Assembly (NCBI GenBank): GCA_039805565.1
Contig: JBDLTZ010000148.1
Coordinates: forward strand, 1 to 27,674
Source of the DNA: CALJIC01 sp039805565
GTDB taxonomy: Bacteria; Chloroflexota; Chloroflexia; Chloroflexales; Roseiflexaceae
Direction of reading: 5' to 3'
DNA: 27,674 nt
A program made the position numbers and the translations under genes. Of the stretch, positions 15,404-22,222 are shown piece by piece (the stretch's first letter is position 1; every line of letters begins with the position of its first letter). The notes beneath the pieces were generated by a model. The model worked only from the letters and a program-made list of their open reading frames with translations, did not search any database and was not told the DNA's origin.

Positions 15404-17540
15404 CTGTCCGTGCCTCGAGCACGGCCACGCCAGCGTACCACGGCGCCCGCTCCAGGTCTAGCAGCGCGGTAATGCTCCGCACGCGCAGCACGCTCTCCGT
15501 ACGGGCCGCGCACCCGTCCCCGGCCGTGAGGCGCACCTCCTGCTCCGCGCCGCTGAGTGCCACCGTCACCGTCTCCCCCCCCTCGCGCTCCAACATCGCC
15601 GTGCGGCCGGCCGGCCCCCTGAGCAGCAGCACGGCGTCCGTGCAGCCCCCCGCCAGGCGCACCCGACCGTCGCCGAGCGTCCATCGCCCCGTAGGAAGGT
15701 CCGGGGTGGCGGGCGCAAATCCGGCGTAGTGCCCAAAAGTCGCTGGGTCGCCGGGGACCACTCGCGTCGGCGGCGGACCGTGAGCGTTGCGCCAGGCCCA
15801 CTGGTAGAGGTCGTCGCGCACGCGCCAGTACGCGTCTATCGCGGCCAGCTCCCTGGCGGCCACCTCCGGCTGCCCCAGCTCCCGGGCGAGCATGGCGCGC
15901 ATTGCGCGCGCGTAGAGGCTGCGCCCCTCGAGCGCCAGCGCCGCGCGGTACCCCTCGTCGGCGGCGATCAGCTCCTCGCGCATCAGGTCCAGGTCGGCCA
16001 GCGCCAGCACGCGCAGCGCATTGTCGGGCTGGGCGGCGCGGGCCTGCTCCAGCAGCGCCCGTGCGCCGTCCGGGTTATCGCCGAGCAGCGCCTGCCGGGC
16101 CTGGAACGCGTACCACTCGCCGCGCAGCCAGCCGACGTAGCGCACGCTGCCGATCAGCGCCAGGAAGACCAGGCATCCGGCCAGTGCCGCGTACGCCCGC
16201 CGGTCACGGAGCATCAGGCCGCGCGCCCGCCAGGCGTGCGGCAGGCGAAGCAGCGCGTAGGCCGCGAACGGTATCAGCGCCGCCACGATCGGCAGGCGCA
16301 GCCGCGGGTGCCCGATCGTCACGGCCGCCAGGGTGCTTGCCACTGCCACCCACAGCAGCGCCGGGAGTCGCTGCCGCCACGAGGGTGCGAAGCAGACCCC
16401 CGCGATCCCGAGCAGCATCAGCAGCACGTACTGCGTGTCCGCCAGCAGTGTCAGCCCGAGCGGCAGCTCGCCCGCGTTCTGCACCACCGCCTCGCCGGCC
16501 GGGCTCACCGCGATCACATCGCCTGCGGCGTACGAGCGCGTCTGCAGGAGGTAGAGCGAGGCCAGCTTGAATCGCGCGCGCGCTACGAACTCGGCGGGGT
16601 CGTCTAGCAGCCGCTCAGCCGTCCAGCGCAGCGCCAGCGCTTGCCGGTCGGCCAGGTTCGGCACGGCGAACAGCACTTCGTCGCGAGCGACCTTCTCCTC
16701 GGGGCTGCGGACCACGCCCCACCACATGCTGATGCCGCCGTTCGTGTCTACGGCGATCAGCCGCTGGTGGACGGCGTAGTTGCGCGCAGTCCATGGCCCG
16801 ATCACCAGCGCCGCGCCGAGGAGTAGGGCCAGGGAAGCGGACCACCGACCGCGGAGCGCCAACCACGGTACAGCCGCCGGTCGTTGCTCGTCGGTCGCCG
16901 GTCGTTGCAGCGCCAGCAGAAGAGCCGCCAGCGGCACGAAGAACAGGCCCACCGCGCGGGTCAGCGTCGCCGCGCCGATCAGTGCCCCAGCCACGAGCGC
17001 CCAGCGCCAGCTGCCGCGCTCGAGCGCCCGGTCCAGCGCAGCCAGCGCCAGCACCAGCAGCAGGACGAACAGCGCCTCGGCGTACAGCGCTCCGCCGAAC
17101 GCGGCCAGCGGCACGAAGAGCCCCGCCAGCGCCGACGCCAGTAGCCCCTCGCGCTGCCCGAACAGCTGCGCCCCGAGCGCGTAGAATGCCAGCGAACCGA
17201 GGCCCATCAGCGCGGCCTGGAGGAGCAGCGCGCGCGCGACATCCATGCCGGCGAGGGGGAGCAGCAGCGCCAGAAGCGCGGGGTAGGACGGCGGGCGCAG
17301 CCACTTGCCGGTGTCGTGGTAGCCGCCGTGGAGGATGTGTACTGCCGCCCGGTAGTACTCCTCGGGGTCGCCGGGGGGCACCGCGCCGGAGCTCGAGCCC
17401 CAGCGCCAGAGGGCTATGCGGACGGCGACGGCGAGGAAGATGACGACGGAAAGGATGAACGCTGAACGCTGAACGCTGAAGGTCGTGTCTTCGAACGCCT
17501 TGGCTGCCTTTGATGGAGATTGAGGGACAGCCATATTCAT
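15393..17540 (-). CDS. ArnT/PMT-like membrane glycosyltransferase with C-terminal TPR-like region
   Basis: 715 residues. The N-terminal 460 residues hold about ten membrane spans. The first outer loop carries GDPEEYYRAA, matching the acidic motif of GT39/GT83-type enzymes that use polyprenyl-phosphate sugars. KWLRPPSYPALLALLLPLAG follows, also typical. From about residue 480, AFQARQALLGDNPDGARALLEQARAAQPDN and later helices look like two or three TPR-type repeats. The last 120 residues look beta-rich and are probably outside the membrane. Two heptamer arrays are read in frame: TFSVQRSAF just before helix 1, and RPATDEQRPA between helices. The start ATG overlaps the stop of the S23-type gene by 4 nt (ATGA), so translation is coupled to it. 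The stop lies in a heptamer array. Confidence 0.82.
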   Translation of the reverse strand: MNMAVPQSPSKAAKAFEDTTFSVQRSAFILSVVIFLAVAVRIALWRWGSSSGAVPPGDPEEYYRAAVHILHGGYHDTGKWLRPPSYPALLALLLPLAGMDVARALLLQAALMGLGSLAFYALGAQLFGQREGLLASALAGLFVPLAAFGGALYAEALFVLLLVLALAALDRALERGSWRWALVAGALIGAATLTRAVGLFFVPLAALLLALQRPATDEQRPAAVPWLALRGRWSASLALLLGAALVIGPWTARNYAVHQRLIAVDTNGGISMWWGVVRSPEEKVARDEVLFAVPNLADRQALALRWTAERLLDDPAEFVARARFKLASLYLLQTRSYAAGDVIAVSPAGEAVVQNAGELPLGLTLLADTQYVLLMLLGIAGVCFAPSWRQRLPALLWVAVASTLAAVTIGHPRLRLPIVAALIPFAAYALLRLPHAWRARGLMLRDRRAYAALAGCLVFLALIGSVRYVGWLRGEWYAFQARQALLGDNPDGARALLEQARAAQPDNALRVLALADLDLMREELIAADEGYRAALALEGRSLYARAMRAMLARELGQPEVAARELAAIDAYWRVRDDLYQWAWRNAHGPPPTRVVPGDPATFGHYAGFAPATPDLPTGRWTLGDGRVRLAGGCTDAVLLLRGPAGRTAMLEREGGETVTVALSGAEQEVRLTAGDGCAARTESVLRVRSITALLDLERAPWYAGVAVLEARTAER
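16876..16910. repeat. GGTCGTT heptamer array inside the ArnT-like gene
   Basis: Units GGTCGTT, GCTCGTC, GGTCGCC, GGTCGTT in a row, in frame on the minus strand as RPATDEQRPA. It lies in a loop after a predicted membrane helix. Confidence 0.65.
17458..17481. repeat. GAACGCT heptamer array in the ArnT-like N-terminus
   Basis: Three units of AACGCTG on the plus strand, in frame on the minus strand as FSVQRSAF (about residues 20-27). It is in the opposite orientation to the array at 17938-17990. Confidence 0.85.
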
Positions 17541-17914
17541 GAGTTCGATGTTTTGCTGGTTCGTGTCGATAAACGTTTGATGCTTGCTGTGAGAATGGCG
17601 AGGAGCTGATCTGTCTCGTTACGCAGAGGCTCCAGCATTGGCTGGGACACAACCCCACTCTCATTGAGCAGCTCGAGCCAATAGTTTGTCTCCTCGAGCT
17701 CCTGCACACAGGTGCCGAACTTCGCAATCATCTCGGCTGTACTTCGCCCGCGTCTCCCTTCGCGGTAGTTCGCCCCAACCGACGTTCCGGAGTGCAGCAG
17801 TTGCTTTCCAATAACCTGTGCAACAGTCGTTTTCGGTAGGGCTGAGTACAGCCGAATAATGCGTAGCGCGTACGCTTTTGTTCGCTCTGCGAGTGGTTGT
17901 GTCTCAGCTGTCAT
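17537..17914 (-). CDS. Four-helix-bundle protein of the S23 / 23S rRNA intervening-sequence family
   Basis: 125 residues. The pattern AYALRIIRLYSALPKTTVAQVIGKQLLHSGTSVGANYREG, then FGTCVQELEETNYWLELL, matches the small four-helix-bundle family first found inside 23S rRNA intervening sequences and common as orphan genes elsewhere. Molecular function is not established. Its DNA is visibly less GC-rich than all neighbours and uses AT-ending codons, which suggests recent acquisition. It interrupts an otherwise glycosylation-only operon and lies between two inverted heptamer arrays (17458-17481 and 17938-17990). Its TGA overlaps the ATG of the ArnT-like gene. ATG at 17914. No 23S rRNA is near. Confidence 0.88.
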   Translation of the reverse strand: MTAETQPLAERTKAYALRIIRLYSALPKTTVAQVIGKQLLHSGTSVGANYREGRRGRSTAEMIAKFGTCVQELEETNYWLELLNESGVVSQPMLEPLRNETDQLLAILTASIKRLSTRTSKTSNS

Positions 17915-17937
17915 ACATCCGTTGTTTCGCTCGTCGG

Positions 17938-17990
17938 GTTCAGCGTTCAGCGTTCCGCATTCGGCCTTCAGCGTTCAGCGTTCAGCGTCC
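17938..17990. repeat. CGTTCAG heptamer array between S23-type and DUF2079 genes
   Basis: About seven imperfect units (GTTCAGC, GTTCCGC, ATTCGGC variants). The minus-strand TGA stop of the DUF2079 gene (17982-17984) falls inside the array. Confidence 0.88.
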
Positions 17991-19622
17991 CCTCTGCCGC
18001 ACCAGCAGCAGATCCTGCTCCTCCGCAAGCACCTCCCAGCGATCGGATGCCCGCAGCCGCGCGACAAAATCCTTGTCGCGCTCGGTCCGCAGCGCCGCGG
18101 CCCGTGTATCGATAAACAGGTACGCGGCGCGCTCCAGCGGCGGGAATGAGGCGTCGGGTGGGACGTAGTACATGAAGCGGCGCGGCATCATGCGCGGCGC
18201 CAGGAACGACGTGGCCCCCAGGGGTGCGTCGGGCGGGACCATGGCGGCTAGCTGCTCCATCGCTGCGATGCGCTCGGGCTCCTCGGCGTGGCGCACGGCG
18301 GTGACCACCGGATTGCGGTAGGCCAGGTTCGCCAGGCTCGCCGCGGCCACCAGGGCAAGGAGGGCCATCAGACCAGCTGGCTGCACTGTGCGCCCGGATG
18401 TCTCTCGTCCGCTGCCGCCCGCCCGCCGCTCGGCCACTCGCCGGCTGCGCCACCAGCTCCAGAGCCGCGCCGCGCCGACGATCGCGGCCAGCACCAGCCC
18501 AGGGATCACCAGCGCCTGGTACTGCTCGCGCACCGTGATCTGGAATGGCCGCAGCGACAGCAGGTTCATCGCCAGCGGCGGCGCGGCCAGCAGCGCCACG
18601 TCGGGCGCCAGGAGCGGCAGCAGCAGGAGCGGCAGCAGCATGAGCAGCAGGTAGGTCAGCTTCTCCTCGGTCAGCACCAGCCGCGCCACCTTCACCGGGT
18701 CGGTCAGCACCGTCCAGACGATCGCGCCCGCGCTGTCCCCCAGGTGCGAGTAGTAGGCGAGCTGGGGGCTCTTGCCGGGCCAGGTCTCGCTGTAGTCACA
18801 GTTCGTCACATCGCAGGCCTGTGCCTCGCGCTGCTGGAAGTCGGCACGGTAGAAGGCCGGCGTAATGATGTTCGTGGCGAGGTAGAACCAGGCCAGCCCG
18901 AGCACGATCGGCGGGACGATCCAGCGCCACCCCATGCGCCAGACACCCGCGAGCAGCCCGAAGGCCAGCACCACCAGCGACACATCGGCGCGCGCGGTGA
19001 GGGCGAGCAGCAGACAGCCGAGGAAGGCGAGCAGTGTCGGCCGTCGGTCGTCGGTGGTCAGTCGCCCGTGACGCGCCAGCTTCGCCCGCTGCAGGACGTA
19101 GAACGCCGCGAGCAGGGCGGGGATGGCGAGGGTGCGCGGCTGCCACGGCGCGCTCATCGTCACGAACCAGACCGAGGGGTAGAGCAGGTACACGGCGGCC
19201 CAGGCCAGCCCGGCGCCCCGCGAGCCGCCGAAGCGGTCGCGCGCGATCCCGTACACGGGCAGCGCGCCGAGGCCCATGAGCAGCGCCTGGAAGAAGTTCA
19301 GCGTCAGCGCCGAGGGGAACAGCGCGTAGAACGGCACGATCAGCAGCACCGCCGGGATGAAGTCCATGCCCCACAGGTGGTCGGTGTGGCGGTAGTGCGA
19401 GATCTCGAGGAAGCGACCCTGGGTGGTATTCCAGATCGACTGCTGGTAGTCGATCTGGTCGTACCCCTGGCCCCAGCTGAGGTACTTGTAGGTGAGGCCG
19501 AAGAACAGCAGCGCCACGTAGAGCGCCACCATCCCCCCGAGCGCCACTGCCGGGCGAAGGGCGAACGACGAACAACCAACTGCCCACGCACCGTCACTAG
19601 CCCGCCGCCCCAGCATCCTCAT
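17982..19622 (-). CDS. DUF2079 family membrane protein
   Basis: 546 residues with about ten hydrophobic spans. The segment YDQIDYQQSIWNTTQGRFLEIS, then the HLWGMDFIPAVLLIVPFYALFPSALTLNFFQAL region and GALPVYGIAR, matches the DUF2079 family, which is predicted to share the GT-C fold but has no assigned reaction. The C-terminal 90 residues (ending EVLAEEQDLLLVRQRGR) look soluble. A degenerate heptamer array is read in frame as HGRLTTDDRRPT (19039-19066) in a loop. Start ATG 19622; a second ATG two codons in is possible. Second gene of the leftward operon. The stop codon lies in a heptamer array. Confidence 0.85.
   Translation of the reverse strand: MRMLGRRASDGAWAVGCSSFALRPAVALGGMVALYVALLFFGLTYKYLSWGQGYDQIDYQQSIWNTTQGRFLEISHYRHTDHLWGMDFIPAVLLIVPFYALFPSALTLNFFQALLMGLGALPVYGIARDRFGGSRGAGLAWAAVYLLYPSVWFVTMSAPWQPRTLAIPALLAAFYVLQRAKLARHGRLTTDDRRPTLLAFLGCLLLALTARADVSLVVLAFGLLAGVWRMGWRWIVPPIVLGLAWFYLATNIITPAFYRADFQQREAQACDVTNCDYSETWPGKSPQLAYYSHLGDSAGAIVWTVLTDPVKVARLVLTEEKLTYLLLMLLPLLLLPLLAPDVALLAAPPLAMNLLSLRPFQITVREQYQALVIPGLVLAAIVGAARLWSWWRSRRVAERRAGGSGRETSGRTVQPAGLMALLALVAAASLANLAYRNPVVTAVRHAEEPERIAAMEQLAAMVPPDAPLGATSFLAPRMMPRRFMYYVPPDASFPPLERAAYLFIDTRAAALRTERDKDFVARLRASDRWEVLAEEQDLLLVRQRGR
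19039..19066. repeat. GGTCGTC heptamer array inside the DUF2079 gene
   Basis: Units GGCCGTC, GGTCGTC, GGTGGTC, AGTCGCC, read in frame on the minus strand as a charged loop. Confidence 0.6.
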
Positions 19623-19654
19623 CCGTCGCCCCTCATCCTTCGTCGTTTACTTGT

Positions 19655-19688
19655 GGTCCGTCGTCGGAGGTCCGTCGTTGGTGGTCAC
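19655..19688. repeat. GGTCCGTC-type heptamer array between operon genes 1 and 2
   Basis: Units GGTCCGT, CGTCGGA, GGTCCGT, CGTTGGT, GGTCAC fill most of the 62-bp gap between the DUF2079 start and the stop codon (19685-19687) of the upstream gene. Confidence 0.6.
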
Positions 19689-22066
19689 ACAATCGGCGAG
19701 CGGATGATGCGGATCACCCACAGGTCGATGGCGGTGGCGAGCGTGAAGGCGTAGATCGCCAGGACCATCAGCCGCCCCCAGCGCCCGCGCCGCCAGAAGC
19801 GGTCGGCGTACACCGCCCAGCAGAGACAGAGCGCCGGGACGATGTAGAACAGCTGCTTATCGACCATCGAGACGCGGTAGCCGGCGACCATGAACAGCAG
19901 CCCGACGCTGTACCACGCGGCCATGACGACCCACAGGATGTTGCGCGGCCTGCGGTCGCTCGCTGTCCTGCCCTGGGGCCGCAGCGCGATGAAGCCCGGC
20001 ACGCAGAACACCAGCGGGATGATCAGCCCGTAGTACAGGAAGCCATCCGGGCGCATGTCGTACCACAGGTGGCGCCAGAAGCCGGCCATGTACTGGCTGA
20101 ACGGCGGCCGCTCCACGCCCACCGCCGCCGGCCCCTGCGTCGCCAGGCTCGCCACGTACGGCACCGTGCGCTCGATCATGCTCGGGATATACTGGCCGTA
20201 GTAGATGACGATCGACAGCAGGATGGCGACCCCGCTCGCCAGCGCCACCGCCCGCGCCGGGCGCCGGTCCACCCACCCCGGCGTGATCCGCACCAGCAGC
20301 AGGAACAGCACGACGAACGCGACGTGGAACACCGCCATGACGGTGTAGAACAGCATCGTCACGAGCGACAGCGCGGTGAGCAGCGCCAGCGGGCCGGGGC
20401 GCTCCAGGCGCGGGTAGAGTCCGACGATCACCGTGGTGACGACCAGCGTCCACCACATGCCTGAGGTAGTGGGGACGTTCCCCCACGAGTGCAGCAGGAA
20501 GGTGACCGGGGTCACGGCGCAGAGCGCTGAGGCCAGGAGCGCCGTGCGGCTGCTGAGGCCGGCCTTGAGCGCCAGGATGGCGATCAGAAAGACGCGGCTG
20601 GTGTCGAGCAGCACGCTGAACATGTTTGTGCTGGTCTCGAGCGACCAGGGGAAGATCGCAAAGATCGTCGAGAAGAGGTGGAAGAACGGCGAGTACGGGA
20701 TGACCGGCCGGTTCGGTCCCCACTCGTCGATCGGCATGACCGACTCGGAGAACGCGCCAGGCTTGTACATCGCCGCCAGGTTGCCGTCGAGGATCCAGCG
20801 CACGCGGTCCATGTGCCAGCTCACATCGATCGCCCGCGCGTATGGGAACAGCAGGCCGCCGGCTTTGAGCCAGATCCCGGCGATGAACAGCAGCACGAGC
20901 GCGTCGCGCAGCCAGGGGGCCGGCGCCAGGCCGAGCGCGCGGAAGACGCGGTCGGTGAGCCAGAGCGCGGCCGGGGTGAGCGCCGCGGTGAAGAGCATCA
21001 GCAGCGCGAGCGGCTCGAGGTAGAACCCCATCGGGAAGCGGTAGCGCGCCAGCGCCCAGGCGCCGAGCAGCAGCACTGCGCCGCCCGCGGCCAGCGCGGC
21101 CCAGGTCGGCACCCGCGTCATCCGCAGCGAGCCGTACATCGAGAGGGCGATCGCCAGCGCGGCCAGCAGCGCGCCCCACGGCGGCACCGCGGCGCCGAGC
21201 GGAGCGGCGGCATCGATCGGCGTGAGCGTTACGCGCTCCACCAGCACCCCAAGCGGGCGCGGGTCGGTGAAGACCTGCGAGCGCAGCGTCAGCGTGAGGT
21301 CGCCGTCGCCCACCACGTCGGGCGGGACCACGAACGAGAGGCGCTTGAAGTCGCCGTACTCCGGCAGGTCGGCCAGCGGGACGCCGTTGGCCAGGAGCTG
21401 CGCGCGCACCGGCGAGCCGCCGGGGTGGGCTACCACAGTGGTGAGCTCCACGCGCCAGGCGCCCCGGCCGAGCGACGGGAAGGTGATCGCGCCCTCGCCC
21501 CGCGTCCAGCGGTAGGTGCGCGCGCCGGCCAGCGTGACCGAGCGCACCTGCACCGGCGGCACCTCCACCGTGCGGTCCTGGAGCGGCTCGACGCGCAGTG
21601 TCAGGCTGCCGCGCCCCACCGCGCCCTCGGGGAGCTTCTCGCGGAACTCGCGCGCGCCGCCGCGGTCGTCGAGGGTGGCAAAGCGGCGCTCGTTGGCGTA
21701 CACCGCCACCAGCCGGCGCGGGAACTGCGCCGAGGGCGTGAACTCGTCCAGCGTGAGCGTGACCATGCGGAACGCCGGGCTGAGACCCGCATCGATCCGC
21801 AGCTCGTCCGAGCCGTCGGGCCAGGCGAACGCGCGGTTGGGGAGCGTGGGAGTGAACTCGCGGGCGTGGAACCCTTGGAGGTGCGGGGAGTCTGCGTCGC
21901 CGCCGACGTCGATCGTCACCGGCGGACGGACGCTGTATGCGGCGAGCAGTGCCAGGATGACGCCCAGAGCGAGTGCCAGGGCGGGCAGGCCGGGCCGGAC
22001 AGGGCGGAGCCCCACCGTGGGCCGCCGCAGCACAGCCGGCGCCCGGGAGACATCACGGGTTGCCAA
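19685..22066 (-). CDS. Large membrane protein, GT-C-like, first gene of glycan operon
   Basis: 793 residues. One hydrophobic span near 28-46 is followed by a beta-rich outer region of about 250 residues (to about 300), then roughly 12 spans to the C-terminus. The loop FPYARAIDVSWHMDRVRWILDGNLAAMYKPGAFSE, followed by PVIPYSPFFHLFS, has the acidic/aromatic look of the first outer loop of GT-C enzymes. I do not recognise a characterised family. The start is TTG 22066, chosen because GAGGA lies about 6 nt upstream and an extended -10 promoter lies just beyond; no in-frame ATG exists before the first membrane span. It leads the nine-gene leftward operon, suggesting a central role in surface glycan transfer. 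That is inference. Confidence 0.78.
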   Translation of the reverse strand: MATRDVSRAPAVLRRPTVGLRPVRPGLPALALALGVILALLAAYSVRPPVTIDVGGDADSPHLQGFHAREFTPTLPNRAFAWPDGSDELRIDAGLSPAFRMVTLTLDEFTPSAQFPRRLVAVYANERRFATLDDRGGAREFREKLPEGAVGRGSLTLRVEPLQDRTVEVPPVQVRSVTLAGARTYRWTRGEGAITFPSLGRGAWRVELTTVVAHPGGSPVRAQLLANGVPLADLPEYGDFKRLSFVVPPDVVGDGDLTLTLRSQVFTDPRPLGVLVERVTLTPIDAAAPLGAAVPPWGALLAALAIALSMYGSLRMTRVPTWAALAAGGAVLLLGAWALARYRFPMGFYLEPLALLMLFTAALTPAALWLTDRVFRALGLAPAPWLRDALVLLFIAGIWLKAGGLLFPYARAIDVSWHMDRVRWILDGNLAAMYKPGAFSESVMPIDEWGPNRPVIPYSPFFHLFSTIFAIFPWSLETSTNMFSVLLDTSRVFLIAILALKAGLSSRTALLASALCAVTPVTFLLHSWGNVPTTSGMWWTLVVTTVIVGLYPRLERPGPLALLTALSLVTMLFYTVMAVFHVAFVVLFLLLVRITPGWVDRRPARAVALASGVAILLSIVIYYGQYIPSMIERTVPYVASLATQGPAAVGVERPPFSQYMAGFWRHLWYDMRPDGFLYYGLIIPLVFCVPGFIALRPQGRTASDRRPRNILWVVMAAWYSVGLLFMVAGYRVSMVDKQLFYIVPALCLCWAVYADRFWRRGRWGRLMVLAIYAFTLATAIDLWVIRIIRSPIV

Positions 22067-22101
22067 GGATCGTCCTCGTGTTTCGCTTCAATCAGCGGCG
22101 C

Positions 22102-22110
22102 ATTATAGCA
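22102..22110 (-). promoter_or_regulatory. Extended -10 promoter for the leftward glycan operon
   Basis: The minus strand reads TGCTATAAT, a perfect extended -10. No good -35 is seen at 17 bp, which extended -10 promoters tolerate. Transcription would start near 22095, about 30 nt upstream of the TTG start codon with its GAGGA site. Confidence 0.65.
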
Positions 22111-22128
22111 CAGAGCAGCGTCCCGCCC

Positions 22129-22158
22129 TTGACGATACGCGCCCACGTGTGCAACAAT
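22129..22158 (+). promoter_or_regulatory. Possible promoter for the U32 gene
   Basis: TTGACG (22129-22134) followed after 18 bp by AACAAT (22153-22158). It would start transcription near 22165, downstream of the ATG at 22157, which supports 22223 as the real start. The -10 is weak. Confidence 0.4.
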
Positions 22159-22184
22159 GCCGGCCTACAATACGCAAGCATGTT

Positions 22185-22198
22185 GCTGCGAAAGCAGC
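22185..22198 (+). other. GNRA-loop hairpin in the U32 leader
   Basis: GCTGC / GCAGC stem closed by a GAAA tetraloop, 25 nt upstream of the ATG at 22223. It may affect translation; no known riboswitch fold is recognised. Confidence 0.45.
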
Positions 22199-22222
22199 TC
22201 ACCAGCGCATAGAGAGATAGTG

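Noticed and set aside
17537..17914. 23S rRNA intervening sequence
   Set aside because: The protein family is right, but no rRNA sequence flanks it; it is an orphan gene inside a protein-coding operon.
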